From NCBI GenBank assembly GCA_030770425.1, contig JASJFT010000136.1:59294-123293 (forward strand): a DNA stretch of 64,000 bases, given 5' to 3'. A model generated the notes under the pieces. It had not been told where the DNA came from and searched no databases. It saw only the letters and a program-made list of their open reading frames with translations. This document shows positions 35,378 to 47,933 of the stretch, piece after piece. This DNA comes from Darksidea phi. Taxonomy: Eukaryota > Ascomycota > Dothideomycetes > Pleosporales > Lentitheciaceae. The position numbers were made by a program, and so were the translations under genes. Numbering within the stretch: position 1 is the first letter of the stretch; each line of letters begins with the position of its first letter.

Positions 35378-36593
35378 ATGTTTCCTCCATCTCAAGGCTT
35401 GCGCCTTGATATAGATGCTATCAGTCAAATATGCGGGTCCGTATCAATAGCTTGTTGGATAGGTACGTACAGCAGCCATCCATTGTCCGGTATTGAAACT
35501 CAGCTAACACATTTCAGTCGTCTTCTCCCCGCAGATTATTGAAAACTGGAAAAGAAGCTCAGCAGAAGGCCTTTCAGTCGTCTTCATTACGATATGGCTT
35601 GCAGGAGACTTCTTTAACATCTTCGGAGCGGTGCTGCAGGGCGTCCTGCCCACGATGATCATCCTAGCAGTGTATTATACGTTAGCGGATATTGTACTAC
35701 TCCTACAATGCTTCTACTACAACGGGTTCACTCTCCATGATCAAGTAAGGGGCGCCGAGGACGACGAGCCCGTGAGTGGTAGTTCAGCAACAGAGCAGTC
35801 GCCACTTCTTCAGGAGCCGAGGCAACACACGGATGGGGGAGCGAATGGACTTGATAGTGGGTATCAGTCCCCCCCTGGGAATGTAAACGGGTATTTCGCG
35901 CCTCCTCGGATATCAGACATCGACAGACGCCAATCCAGTCATTCCCAATCCTCCTTCCGCGAGCGCTTCCTCTCAATCGACGGTACCCATCTCTCCCCCG
36001 CCACGCCCCTGTTAGATGACACCACGCCTGTCACCCGCACCACATCATGTCAAAAAGAGCCCAGGACTCAGTCGTCCCTGCAGACGGCACTCTACAATCT
36101 CGGCATCGTGATTCTCGTTTGTACCTCTGGGGTATTCGGCTGGTGGCTTTCCACCACACGCAAACATGTGTCCGATCAACCACCTGCGGACCCCGAGCCA
36201 GACGTATTACAGTTCAACCTCTGGGGCCAAATATCCGGCTATATCTGCGCACTCCTATACCTCGGCTCGCGCATTCCCCAACTGCTGCTCAACTACCGAC
36301 GGAAATCCACCGATGGAATTTCCATGCTTTTCTTCCTCTTCGCTTGCATCGGTAACCTCACGTATGTGTTGAGTATCCTAGCATATAAACCGATATGCAG
36401 AGTCCCGGGACATTGTGAAACTGGCGAGGCGGGAGGCATTTATGGAAAGTACATCGCTGTGAACTTGAGCTGGTTGCTAGGAAGCTTTGGCACTTTGATG
36501 TTGGACGGGTTCGTTTTTGTACAGTATTTCATGTATAGGAAGGAGGAGGATGAGAGCGATGAGGAGGACAGTGCTGACGTGACGAGGTCTTGA
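35378..36593 (+). CDS. PQ-loop vacuolar basic amino-acid transporter, YPQ/RTC2 family (two exons)
   Basis: Exons 35378..35462 and 35518..36593 give 386 residues; the first exon (28 codons) is followed by a 55-base intron with a CTAAC branch. The two PQ-loop motifs are clear: FSPQIIENWKRSSAEGLSV near residue 32, and SRIPQLLLNYRRKSTDGIS in the second half. Hydrophobic segments fit seven spans. A long Ser-rich loop with phosphorylation-type sites separates the halves (HSQSSFRERFLS), and the C-terminus is acidic. The yeast relatives Ypq1-3 export lysine and arginine from or into the vacuole. Paralogue identity is not decided. Confidence 0.9.
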
Positions 36594-37468
36594 CAAGTCT
36601 TCCTGGGGAAAAATTAGAGGCCGAGATAAAATGTGTTACAAGTGATCTGGTCATCACTAGAACCGCTGTAGATTCCAAGGTACAGGAGATTTATGTAGAT
36701 TTAGCAATTTCAGTTGCACGGTATGCGTACCCGCACTGCATGGTGCTACCACCTCATTATTTCAGAGTAAATGACGCTGCCAGCTACTCATACAGGTACG
36801 CCACCATCTTGAAGAACAGCGAAATACGCGCCCAACCTAACACATCAACCGCACACAAAACCGGTTTCACGCCTCCACGCTGGACTAAGCTTCGCATTTT
36901 CCCATGCGCGCCTTTGGCGTAGTACTCAAGCAACGCTTTTCCGTAAATTGCTAGCCGTTCTTTGTTTGGGACGACGTTGGGAAAGATATGTCACTATGGT
37001 GCTTTGCTGTCTTCCAATACTTTCTCGGTTCGTTGCTACTTTCGCCCTTCGTTATGGCGTGGTGCAGCTCGTTCGAAATGCAGAGGCGTTATACAGTCAA
37101 ATCCAGTGGGAGACCCAGTGTATGTTATATATTGAGTCATCATGGTGGCTATTTGATGGGCAATATATGAGGGTGAACACATGTGGCATATGATTTACGA
37201 GAAGATAGATGAGGACGAGAGCAGACAGGGTGTTCTCTCCAACAAGAGCTTCCCTATTGAATTCAAAAAGGGACATCGTAACAATGACGACTATAATCGC
37301 CCAAGGCCAAACCCAGTCAAGCCAATGTGCGTTACGAATGGTCTCCCTCTCAACGCCGAGAATGTTATCGTAAATCGTATCTGTGAAATCGGCGTCGCCA
37401 ATCAATGGACGACGCCGATGACAACTACGTCGTAGACGACGGTGGGCGCAACACCAGAAGGTGGTGTG
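36594..37468. other. Intergenic (0.87 kb)
   Basis: It separates the PQ-loop gene from the small minus-strand gene. The minus frame 37097..37405 and plus frame 37181..37435 look like chance ORFs in the 3' flank of the small gene. Confidence 0.4.
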
Positions 37469-37764
37469 CTATGAGTCGGTCGAGTCGATGGGCGAAACGT
37501 ACGAGTTGCTTGACGAGTCGGTAGAGCCCTGGGAGCGTCGTCGTGCAGAATTCGTAGCGCTGATGAGCTGTCTCTTGGTATGTTCGTGCATAACACTGGT
37601 ACCCAGTGAGCATGGACGAGGACTCAAAGGATGACAGGGACATACCGAGCATACGACGACACGGCGCGATCTGGGTGTGCCAAGTCGAAATTGTTGGCGA
37701 AGTTGTGTTGTGGAGTCATCGGCTCGGAGTAGTGTTCGTTGATGTAGACACCGGAGTCAGACAT
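37469..37764 (-). CDS. Small two-exon gene, 73-residue hypothetical protein
   Basis: Exon 1 is 37764..37646 and exon 2 is 37571..37469, joined across a 74-base intron with a consensus GTATGT donor. The product begins MSDSGVYINEHYSEPMTPQ and ends with a Ser/Asn/Asp-rich tail (STDSSSNSYVSPIDSTDS) at a TAG. The exon 2 frame was chosen because it reads the Ser-rich tail; a competing acceptor two bases earlier gives a longer Arg/Pro-rich tail that looks less natural. The protein has no signal peptide, no membrane span and no known family. Its SP motifs suggest phosphorylation, which is inference. It sits alone in a gene-poor 4.3 kb stretch. Confidence 0.5.
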
Positions 37765-40700
37765 GATAATAAGGTTACGCTTGAATGTTAACGAGACACG
37801 GAGAATATGGAGAGATCTGAACGCCGGAAGGAAACGTAGGAGAGGGGACGTGGGAGAAGAGGCTTTTGTCGACGAGTTGTAATATCTTCCCGTGAGCGGG
37901 GGGGGGGCCGATAAATAGTCCGTTTCACTGCGCGGGAGCAGCCCATGGCCGAAACCCCTCACAACATCCAAACTAGCGATCGACAAGTAGATCACCAGCG
38001 GACCCACACAAGTTGGAGGCTTGAGGTCAGCGATCTACAGGGTCCTTCCGTCGCCGTCATAGTCCCACGCAAGTCTCGGTGCCAGCCATTCAGATGACGC
38101 GGTCGGGGAGATCGTTGCCGGTTACTAACGCTGTCCTCCCGTCAGAGGGGTCCAGTGGTGCAGAGCCCAGCCGGTTCAGATGGGTCCCCGCCAGCGAAAA
38201 CCACGGACAAAGTGAGTCTAGGGTTCTAGGCTGCGTCATTGGATGGAACAAGGCCGCGGGGAATGCGGAAGCTCGCATGGAATCGTTACTTTGGTTTATC
38301 CGGGGCTGTAGAACAGTGGTTGGCACCCAAATAGCGTGCCCTTGGGTTTTCTCCAGCGCCGCCAAATGACTATGCAAAAGGCCTCTCTGTATCTGTGCTT
38401 TGAGTGCTCGTGTCGCGCCAGAGGGGGGTTCGCAAACCGCCCAATGTGGGCGACAGCGCGCTACGTCAGACGCTCGAGCCCACGTCGACTTGCGCAACTC
38501 GCATGCTCGCGATAACGGAACTTGGTGGGAATTGGAGTCTGCAGCTGCGAAACCCCCTTCGTGCCGCAGGCGTGGATAACATCAGCGAGCGCGACGTCAT
38601 CGGACGGCCCAGAAGTAGCACCGATCGGCGCGTTTTGGCGGCATGCCTAGACTGTATCCGGTATGATGACATGGTCCGACCGTTGAGCGCGGGCCCCTTT
38701 CATCATGCAGGGCAACATAACCGTGAATGTTTGGTGCGACTCATGGGCTTTTCGCCGCTAAACGACGTCAATTGTGACGGTAATGTGGTGAGCGTCGTGA
38801 ATCCTTCTCAGCCTCACGGTTGCCCGCGTTGCGGGTAAAGGCGTCTCTTGCATGCCGCCCCCCCTTTCGAACGACATGCGTAGCGAGGCTTCCTTTAGGG
38901 ACCATGTCATAGCACCATGTCGGCGATGACGGTGGAGGAATGAAAAACGCATCATCGCAGCTACCGATGTTCGTTTCGACTCGCAGGCTCTGTGCGTCTG
39001 CATCGCAAACCTCGAGTCGACCGTCGACGATCATTCTTCGCGAAGCGCGTTTCGTCACTTAGAAGATCAGGCTCATGGGAGAAGCTTATTGTCCCTTCGT
39101 CGCGAAGCCTGACCGCTTCGCCGTCTCTTCTCTAGACTGGGCACCTCCCAGTTGCCCCCGTCCACTTCGTCCCGTCTATCTCATCACGATCCCATACCAT
39201 TCTCTCGATGCGTTCCACCACCCAGACCGGTTTACAAACTCTACTCGATGTCCCGGCTCTGGGAGCGAACTCGCTGGACCGCTCACGTTCCAATTCTGAC
39301 CACCATACGTTGTTGGGATCACACCCACAATGACGGAGAAGATCGCCACGCGGCTTGCGAAAAACGTCAGGCTCCACTCGCCACGCGCCAAGCACCACGA
39401 AAGGCAGATGGTTGACTCGGACGAGCCGTGGATTGGTAAAGATTATGCAGGGTCCAATTGAGTGCCGTGCCGCTGTCTTACAGGCGGTTGATGGCGCCAC
39501 CGGGCACCTGCCCCGGAGAATGTTGAGATGAATTGTAGCAAGAACATCTTTTTCGGCTCTATATATTGGATAGTCAGAGTCAACCCTGCTACGAGCCTGA
39601 AACGAAATGAGATGTAATAGCACGGTAAGCCGTAGGAAAGAATAGAGTGGAACTACCGAAAACCCCCACTTCTAGTGATAGGCGACAGGCTTCCTAGCTC
39701 TAGACACGTACCAGTCGCTCACTAGCGTGTGCTTCCTCCATCCGAATCGCGTAAAGCCATCAAGTAAACTCGTAGGGTCGGGATTAACCGTATTATCGGA
39801 CTGACTAGATTACTTTTCGTCCTCTTTGGGTCGTCTTCACAATGGTCATATATCTTCAAAGTAAACATACAGGCAGTAGAGCGAAGTTAATTGATAAAGC
39901 CGCGTAAACTACTGATTGTCCTGCTTACGCTACTTGGATTGCGTGTAGCGGAAATGAACAGACCAGCCGTCTGTACTTATCAATCGCCCATATATATATA
40001 ATTACAAACATTAGGTTAGTCTATGCAAATCAGCCGACAGGCTCATAGCACTTCAGCGGAGTGGTCAACGCACCGGGCCCGCCAAGCCCCTTCCTCCAGG
40101 AGCGAGCCTTCGTCTTTTTGCGCTCTTTTACACCTCAACCCACTTCGCCGATGTTGGCTATATATGCGTTCCTACTTCTATCCACAACCGCCATCTTCCT
40201 ATTCCACACCTCTCGGAGTTCTCTATGGTACATCTACGTATGAAAAGGACTTTTCTAGAGAGACATGGATGGCTGCTAGCCGCCCTTTACTTCACACGCT
40301 TGATGAACCCCTAGAAACAGCCAAGATACAATCGCTGGCGCTGTTTTGGATCTAAGTAGTTGCAGTCTATGTTTGCAGAGGGTACCAAAGAAAACGGGCA
40401 TGTCAATCGGGGAGTCCAGCCCTAATTGAACACAGTGATACTAAGGACGGCCGTACCAAGTCGGCAAAACCCATCTAGAGAAGTTTCAAGACCTATTGTC
40501 TTATACTAGAGGCACTACTATATCGTCAACGAGGCACAGTTTACGCTTATAACCATGATACATATAATTGGTCCGTCGGTTTCTTGCAAAGCAGCTACAT
40601 GTTGATCATAGAGGCCCGAGGTGGAACGAGCAAATTTGTGCAACGACTGGCGCAGGAGGCGACTGAGAGAAGAAAGAGACTCAATAGTCGCTACCAGCAG

Positions 40701-40933
40701 AGCTGCGAGAGGCGAATATTTGAAGGTAGAGCGACGCGTGGGTGAGCTAGGAACGAAAGAGCACCATAGGGGGGCTCGCAGTCCGTATCAACACTCGCTC
40801 AAACGCCACAAGTGTGACAACGTGCTTACTATTCCACATCACCACGAAATCCACCTCAGTGGTAGAAAATTGAACGTTCCAGAATATGCACAAAAGTAGA
40901 AAATGCTGACAACATCCATAATCCACTCGTACC
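37765..40933. other. Gene-poor stretch (3.2 kb)
   Basis: Open frames such as minus 39132..39623 (163 codons), plus 38404..38838 and minus 38090..38497 overlap on opposite strands and have no recognisable content. A short TA repeat lies at 39991-40000. CpA and TpG occur normally, so this is not RIP-type DNA. Confidence 0.45.
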
Positions 40934-42046
40934 CTATGCCTTAATCTCAATACCTTCTGACCCCTCGCACGCAGAAATATGTCCAAAATACCACGTATGC
41001 GCATCGGCATTATCCCCCTTATTGCCATCGTTGCCATTGGTAATCACATTGATATCTGCCGGCGTAACTTCTTGCTCGATTCCGTTGGTGATATAGTACT
41101 CGGGTAGAAGAACCGCATACGGTAATACTAGAGGGATTCTTGGTGGCAACGTCGGCACAGGGTCCTGGCTCTTCACAACGCGGTAGGTCGTGCCCTTATC
41201 CGTTGTGTTTATGAACCCAGCTAGCTTATCGTTACCAACCTTCGGTGCACCGTACGTATATAAGTCGACAGCGGTTCCTGCGGCGCGCAACGCACCGGCT
41301 GCGAGCGAAGCCATGGCACCGCCTAGACTATGGCCTGTAGCGATGACTTTGAAGGTAGGGTGTTCAGCCCTGGCAGCAGTAACGGCCGCTAGAACGCCTG
41401 CTTGAGCCTCTTCCCAGGACGCCTTGAAGCCGGCGTGAGCTTTGCAATCCTTGCACCAGGACACATCGCTCAGGCCAAAGTTTGCGTTTGCGATCCAGTT
41501 GCGGACGGAGCTGGAGCCGCGGAAGGAGATGACGATGAGGGAGTTTGTCGTGTCGGTTGCTACGAAACCTGTTGCGTCGGTGTTTAGAGAACTGCATCTT
41601 GGTCAGTACACAGGCAGCTATGGATGTGGGTCTAGGTGGATCTAGCGTGATAGCTACGTACTTCTCAAACTCGGTCAGTGTGTTTGTATCTGCTGCTTCT
41701 ACTCGCGCGCAGTTACCCTGCGGACATGTAATCTTCGTGCCGGGACTGTTGTTGTTGCCGAGACAGTATGCCGCGGCAGAGTATTGCGAGAAGAACTGGA
41801 GTTGGTCGAATATTGCATCGGAAACGGCTACTGAAGGTTAGGGTTCTTCTCTCCAAAAATGCCTGTTAGGCGTAAGATATATCGGTTTCCGGACGGCACC
41901 TCGCATGGCGGGGAGTCGACCATGCCCCCGATAGAATGGAAGATATTCAAAGATTTACCTCGCTTTGAGATATCCAAAGGAGCTGCAGAACCAATCCTAC
42001 TCAAGCTAGTGAGTAGCAGCAACGCGAGGGACGAGTATTTCGACAT
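40934..42046 (-). CDS. Secreted class 3 lipase / feruloyl-esterase-A-like hydrolase (three exons)
   Basis: Exons 42046..41959, 41830..41662 and 41591..40934 give 304 residues. The start is the ATG at 42046; the frame upstream is open but has no ATG. Residues 1-22 form a signal peptide ending SRIGSAAP, followed by a probable KR processing site. The lipase_3 fold is clear: VISFRGSSSVRNWI (oxyanion region), GHSLGGAM with nucleophile Ser174, Asp229 in SQDPVP and His284 near the C-terminus in DAHTWYF. Cysteine pairs (C52/C65/C70, C132/C135) suit disulphides in a secreted enzyme. Family members hydrolyse triacylglycerols or feruloyl esters; the sequence does not settle which. Confidence 0.9.
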
Positions 42047-43088
42047 GGCCAATCGATCCAAGAATAGTGCCGGACTCCAACACCAAAGCACTATGGGACA
42101 AATTCAAGAAAGAGAAAAGATAACGCGACGCAACGGAACTTATCGACGATGCCGCTTGAAAAACAGGCCGGGCGCCCACCCATCTTTAAGAACACCGACA
42201 GCTTCGCGCATATACGCTTCTTGCTCGTACTCAACACCCTTGTCCACTGCGCGCGAGCACCGGGGGCCAAAGCTCCCTGGCCTTCAACACCGAACACGGC
42301 GCTTCGCTCCAAATCCGAAGCTGAGGCCCGCAAACCAGACTATGTTTAGAGCGACCTCCGCCTAGAAGCTTGGAATCGCGTAGGTCATGCGTGAACCTCG
42401 TGGTGGGGATCGGCATTTACCCCATCTCCACATTCTGCTAATCATGGGGACGTTCATGCGAGTTTCTCTCAAAGAAGGTAGGGCTAGATATGGTCTTGCG
42501 ACCTCGGTACTTTTTCCAAGCGCTGTGAATCATTTGCGCGGACCAAGACGTCGTTTGACGGACCAACACACTGTGGCGGTAATTGCGCCACAGCTGGATT
42601 GGTCCAGTCAGCATGCCTTCGGTAATGTTCACCCCAGTATTTCCGGTTAGCTGAGCGGACTGAGTGAAAGATCCCAGAGGGGGCCACTTGCACCTTTCCT
42701 CGCGCAGAGATGACACACTTTCGGAGTTCGAGTAGGCGAGGTGGTGATGTGAGACTGGCATTCAGCTGTGTCGGGGAAGAATCATGAGATGAACGGAATA
42801 CTAAATACGACAGTGCGATGGGTGCGAACGCGAATGTGGAGATGAGGTTTCATGCCGCGGAATTGAGCGTCAACTTGTTGGCTCGGAGCGAGAGCCTAAA
42901 TGTGTGCGCCAACAGTAATGAGCCAAGCGTTTCGGATTTCGATATAGCATTCCTGGTTTGGTCAATTGGCCATACATCAGCCACCGGGTTTTGCGTATGC
43001 GCTCCAACGTACATACAAATTAGGCAGACTAACTACAAAAGCAAGACGCCGACCTTGACGCGATACCATAGCATGCTGAAAGCGCCAA
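42047..43088. other. Intergenic between lipase gene and P450 relic (1.0 kb)
   Basis: It holds the promoter of the leftward lipase gene and the 3' flank of the P450 relic. The minus frame 42438..42761 has no recognisable content. Confidence 0.5.
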
Positions 43089-44663
43089 TCACGCCTTCAC
43101 TGTCCACTTGATGTCTTCCATGCGCTGTCTCCTCTGCGGTCTGACATGCACCTCACTCAGCGGCTTGATCACAGCGAAATAAAACTTCTTATCATCTCTG
43201 CGCGGATTGCAAGCAACCTCATTCTTTCCCTTCGGCAGCAACATGTCAAAGCCATAAGCCATCACCGCCGCCAAACTCACAATCTCCATCTGTGCGAAAT
43301 GGCGACCAGGGCACAGCGCGGCACCACCACCAAACGATCAGAAGGCAGCAGCTTGCACTTGGCTTTCATCCGTGACCCTGCCATCCTCATTGCTTTGAGC
43401 CACCGGCCGAATAAATGAAGTGCCGTGGATTAAACTCCTCGACATCGGGTCCCCAGATGTTGGCGTTGTGGTGGATGATGCCGCCCGCGATCTGAACACT
43501 GTTTCGTTTCAGAAGGTATTCGCTACCGAGGAGGGTGTCTTCAAGCACGTGGCAGAGATGCAACGAGACGCATAGTTTCTCTGTATACGGAATTGATAAG
43601 CGGACAGGCCTCCCTGAGTTTCGTGAAGGAGATGGTATTGGGTGCGACGAGGGCATTTGCCCGGATCTCCTCGCGGACTTGGGCGAGCAGGTCTGGCCGG
43701 GCGAAAATACTTTGGAAGACCCAGAAGGACGTACTGCCCGCATTGGAGTTGAATGCGAAGGACATCCCTACTTCGAGACGCGCTTGTTCGGGGATGGAAA
43801 TGCCGCCTTTAGCGTGGAGGCGTTGGCGGTTCTGAAGTAGGCTATAGGCACCTTTGATTTCCCCTTGTTCTAGATACTTGATGAAGCCCTTCACGCATTT
43901 TTCCAGACCATAGTACGCCTTCCGCGCGAAGATGGATGGGAAAACGCACGTCATGTACCTCACAATGTACCTCACCCAGTCCTAGAAGGCCTGGATTAGA
44001 TCTGGGTTGACGGCGAACGGGTTCTGCGGCCCGTAGAAGGTATGCATCGACGCAGCCGTGATCTGCCGAGTCACAAACTTGAACAACTTGTTCTCCTGTC
44101 CATCCTGAATCTTGTTGACGAACTCTGTGAAGTGTTGGAGCTGCAACGCAACGATCCCGCTAATCTGCTGCACGGCCAGAGGCGGCCTGATGATATCGTG
44201 ACTCTTCTCAACGATCCTCACGCGGCCCTCTTCCTTTGCGGTCGGGTCCAGAAGTATCTGACGCGTGTCCTTGCTCAAGCCGACCATGCGCGGAGTGACT
44301 TGTATAACGAGCTGGTCGAAATCGAGGGTCGAGGAGGCGCGTTGGATCTGCTGGGCAACCTGGGGCGACTTGCAGACGTAGGTGCGACTTCCTAGCATAG
44401 GAAGGGTGAAGATTGGGCATCGCTGTTTGCGCTGCATCGATTGTCAGTACTAGACGGAACGTGGACAGAACGTAGACGCACCTAACTCTGGCAAGGTATA
44501 GTGGCCCTTCTCTAAGCATGCCGACCATGTGCCCGATGAAGGGTATTTTGCTGTGAAAAACGGGCGGCTCTCGTGAGTCGAGCTTGGTGCGGAGGAAGGA
44601 GAAGAAAGCCCCAATGGCTGCTGCCAGCGCCAGAGCGCCGACGGCCGCGGATGCCATGGCCAT
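43089..44663 (-). pseudogene. Cytochrome P450 pseudogene (two in-frame stops, two frameshifts)
   Basis: Exon 1 is 44663..44487 and carries the membrane anchor (MAMASAAVGALALAAAIGAF). Exon 2 starts at 44431 with RKQRCPIFTLPMLGSRTYV. P450 landmarks follow in order: an I-helix-like NAGSTSFWVF, ETMR as the ExxR motif, and FGGGAALCPGRHFA, the haem-binding loop with its cysteine. Lesions, 5' to 3': a TAG at 43984-43982 where homologues usually have Trp (AFW-W); a frame change near 43550-43558 just after MRLVAS; a second frame change at about 43387-43410; and a TGA at 43340-43338 just before SFGGG, where Arg is usual. No GT-AG intron removes them. The haem-loop style recalls the CYP7/CYP8-like group, but I cannot assign a family. 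Confidence 0.85.
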
Positions 44664-45081
44664 TGCAGATGTGGCCGTGAAGTCAAAGGCGGAGAGGCTG
44701 GATGGTCAACTGGCAACAGACGGTCGAAGGCTGCGGCGAGGATAGCTTATAGCAGTGGCGTCGGCGCCGCTCGCGCCACGGCTATGTACAAACCGGTCGG
44801 ACAATTATGAATGGCATCCTTGACGTGTAAAAACACGACAGATTGCTTGAAGCAAACACAGCTTGGGCTTCCATGTTGTCGTTGGATCGGGGGCTCAGGT
44901 GTGCCGCTTGAGGTGTTGGACGGCTTCACCTCCATCGTGCACGCGCCACGATGATTGGCTAGGATGCATGCGGCTTCTGCAATGCCTTCGAAAATGTTTG
45001 TCTCTCACGGTCGCTTCATCTTGTCCAAAGTCGTGATCTATTGCTTGCTCTCTTGATCCGCACTTTGTATGTCTATCCACG
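44664..45081. other. Divergent promoter region between P450 relic and AIM6-like gene
   Basis: No coding sequence is supported. It contains the upstream sequences of both divergent genes. Confidence 0.5.
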
Positions 45082-46215
45082 ATGCGTCGTTACTCCTTCC
45101 TCACCCCTTTCCTGCCAGTCCTGGGTCTCACGTTTGCATCATCACTCCCAGACGTGTCGGGCACGCTGCAGAACATACTGAAGAACACAGACGGGTCTAA
45201 CAAGTACACGTACCCGACAGATTTTACGCGAGGAATACTTCCGGTTTGGCAACCCTCACGTGCGCCTGTGATCCGACGTTCAAACACTTGAATGTTCGGA
45301 TGGAGCGTGACATGTGAAAAGGCTTACGACGAGATAGAAACCGTTCCACAGCCACAATGACTATTGGAGAGATGTTCCATTCTATTCCGGACTGTCGTAT
45401 GGCGCCATATCGACCGAGGCGGATGTTTGGTTGATCAATGGCACGCTTTATGTAGGGTCTTTCTCTCTCAAAATTTCTTCCCCCATCGGTTACCCATCAC
45501 GGTCCTAATCATTTCATGCATCTATCGGTACTAATGACAACAGGTCGGCCACGAACGTTCGGCCCTCACCAAAGACCGCACTCTCGAATCCCTCTATATC
45601 AATCCCATCCTCGACACCCTCCATCGCCAAAACCCCACTACAAACTTCTCCCCGTCCTCGACTCTGCACGGCGTCTTTGACACTGACAGCGCGCAAACTC
45701 TCTACTTCTTCATCGACCTCAAGACTGACGGCCTTACGACTTGGCCCGCCGTCCTCGCCGCCCTAGAACCCCTCCGCAGCTCAGGTTACCTATCTAGCTA
45801 TGACGGATCAACCTTTACTTCTCGTCCTGTAACTGTAATGGGGACGGGAAATACGCCGCTTTGGCTCGTTCAAGCCGCCGTGCCTCGAGACGCCTTCTAC
45901 GACGCACCCCTTGCATTGTTGAATTCGACGTATAGTAATGTTACGGCGAATGATTCACCGCTCGCATCCACGGATTTTGAAGCTTCTTTTGGAGAGGTAA
46001 GGAAGCCGCAACTCAATGAGGCTCAGCTAGCTACTCTCCGTGCCCAAATCAAAACTGCCAATGATAAAGGGATCAAACCGCGGTATTGGAATCAGCCACA
46101 GTACCCGATTGCCACGAGGAATGCGGTGTGGAAGATCCTGTGGGAGGAAGGTGTTGGATTGCTGAATGTGGATGATTTGGCCGCGGCGGCGGGATATTGG
46201 GAGGGCACGGCTTAG
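45082..46215 (+). CDS. Secreted AIM6-like / GDPD-type phosphodiesterase (three exons)
   Basis: Exons 45082..45243, 45338..45451 and 45544..46215 give 315 residues. The N-terminus is a signal peptide ([16 protein letters not shown]). Exon 2 encodes the core of the active site: [16 protein letters not shown] with His58 and His60, then STEADVW with Glu81 and Asp83 as metal ligands. Exon 3 begins with VGHERSAL, whose histidine completes the pattern. This layout is the PLC-like phosphodiesterase/GDPD-like superfamily, represented in fungi by the AIM6 family. The substrate is unknown for most members. AIM6 in yeast is named for an inheritance phenotype and does not define the reaction. Confidence 0.82.
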
Positions 46216-46618
46216 TATGAGTTTGTGTGACGCTTATTTGGTTGAGGGGTGTAGGTCCGAGTGATGTGCGATGTAGCATAGATCGGAGAAGGACGGATAC
46301 ATGTAATGGTCATGAAAATATAGCATTGGGGTTTTCAACACGATACTAATAGCAACCGATTTACCCTGGTTGTGGTACAAGATCCGTAATCAGATGTCCA
46401 TCAGAAACGCTATGCTCTGTTCTATCCTGCAGGTGCTTTCCCGTCCTCGAGAAACATAATTCATGTAACAGACGCCAGTTTCTCCGTCGCTCTCACTGCA
46501 GACGGCCATCCAATCTCTCATCTAGTCAATGAATAAGCATGGCCACATCAAGCGGGGTTGCCCGGCTGTTCTATTGTGTCCACCTACATCTCGGTCCACC
46601 ATATTTCCCATCCTACAC
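46216..46618. other. Intergenic between convergent AIM6-like and SPC3 genes
   Basis: This is the 3' flank of both genes. Nothing else was recognised. Confidence 0.5.
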
Positions 46619-47444
46619 CTAGTTGTTCTTCCGCCTCGGCTGCTCCCCACCCGCCATCAGCCGATGCCCTTCCTTGCCCTTCTCAACATCCAACTTGCTT
46701 GCTGCTGCCTTCTTACCCGCTTTAATGCTTGGAAACTCAAACCGTTCACTCTTACCCCCAACAAGCCCCTTCCACATGCCCCAGTCCTGCCAATTGTTCC
46801 ACAACAACGCACCCACCCACGGCTGCACGTTCCAGCCCAATTCTAGTTGCACATCGGTCCTGTTCTGCAGCTTGCCGCTGATGTCAGTGATTTGGTATTT
46901 GGGGCGTTGCGAGGTGAGTTTTATGATCCCTGGAGGGTGGGGGGACGCTTCTTCTGGCTTGCCTTTCGACTTTGACTTCTTCGACTTCGTGGTGGACTTT
47001 GGCGTAGGGTGGATGTAGTGGTTCTGGTGCCACGGGGCGGAGTGGCCGGGCAGGATGGCGTCCCAGATTATGGCCTCGGAGGCGGGCTCGTTTGGTTTGG
47101 TGGAGGGGTACACGGCCTTCAGATACAGGAAGACTTGTTTTGTGTTCCAGTTGAAGAGGGTGCTGAGATCTGCGCAATCGCCCTCGTTAGTGGATACAAG
47201 CCGTGGCGGGGGATTACTAAAACGTACCAGTATCCAGATCAAACTTTATATGCGCATACTCCTCCTTCTTATAGCTGTAATAGTGCGGCCTTCCCCTCAC
47301 GACCTGTACGTCTTTTAATGCAACCGTCGCACTTGGACTCTGTGGATGTATGAAGGTCGATAGCGCAACCACGGCCGCAACCGAGAACGCTACAGTTGTG
47401 AAGAAGCCGAAGACATTCTGGAGGCGCACGAGGGTCGAATGCAT
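46619..47444 (-). CDS. SPC3: Signal peptidase complex subunit SPC3 (two exons)
   Basis: Exon 1 is 47444..47228 and exon 2 is 47169..46619, giving 255 residues. The frame continues upstream of 47444, but the ATG giving MHSTLVRLQNVFGFF is the family start. One N-terminal membrane span (FGFFTTVAFSVAAVVALSTF) anchors the protein. The lumenal domain has KFDLDTDLSTLFNWNTKQVF and LTSQRPKYQITDISGKL, the SPC22/23 family blocks. A low-complexity lysine/serine insert (KSTTKSKKSKSKGK) and a basic C-terminal tail are extra to yeast Spc3. In the ER membrane Spc3 supports the catalytic Sec11 subunit in cutting signal peptides. Confidence 0.93.
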
Positions 47445-47933
47445 CGTGAATGAAACCCTTCCTGAGTTAGTCGGGAGAGAGGGTTGGGAGAAGAGTTGAG
47501 GTAGCAAAGGTGGAGTATAGAGTGCAGAGCTTCGCGACACGTTTACTGCATTAGAAGGGGAGCTTGGACCTGCTACGTTCAGCCTTATGCGGGCGCGCTA
47601 AGAACGGGGCTTGGCAGGGTCAATGTTCTCTTCCAGACTTCAAAAGACGTCATGTCAAAGTAGCGAGGTTCTGATGCAGGAGAGCGCATGTTGAGTATCA
47701 ATGTCACTTTGTTTCTCTTGTATCTACCAGCATGGGCACTACTCGCCAGTAACCCCATGCACCGCATTGCTCGCTCGAAGAAGGTCCATGTCCATCTCTT
47801 ATACACGAACCATTTCTGATCCTAGCCGTAAATTGGCCTACACAACACCCAAGCTACGACGAGTGACATGGGGTAATATTCCGAATCCTCATCTCCGAAA
47901 ATGCCGTGCTAAACATCCTCACGTAACTTACTT
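47445..47933. other. Intergenic between SPC3 promoter and XRN1 3' end
   Basis: Both flanking genes run leftwards. No coding sequence is supported. Confidence 0.5.

Noticed and set aside
39132..39623. 163-codon open frame on the minus strand
   Set aside because: No domain, no linked exons and an overlapping open frame on the other strand. Amino-acid pattern looks random.
43338..43560. Treating the P450 frame changes and stops as introns
   Set aside because: Candidate GT-AG pairs there are only about 26 bases apart or absent, and removing them does not restore the conserved order. Pseudogene is the simpler reading.
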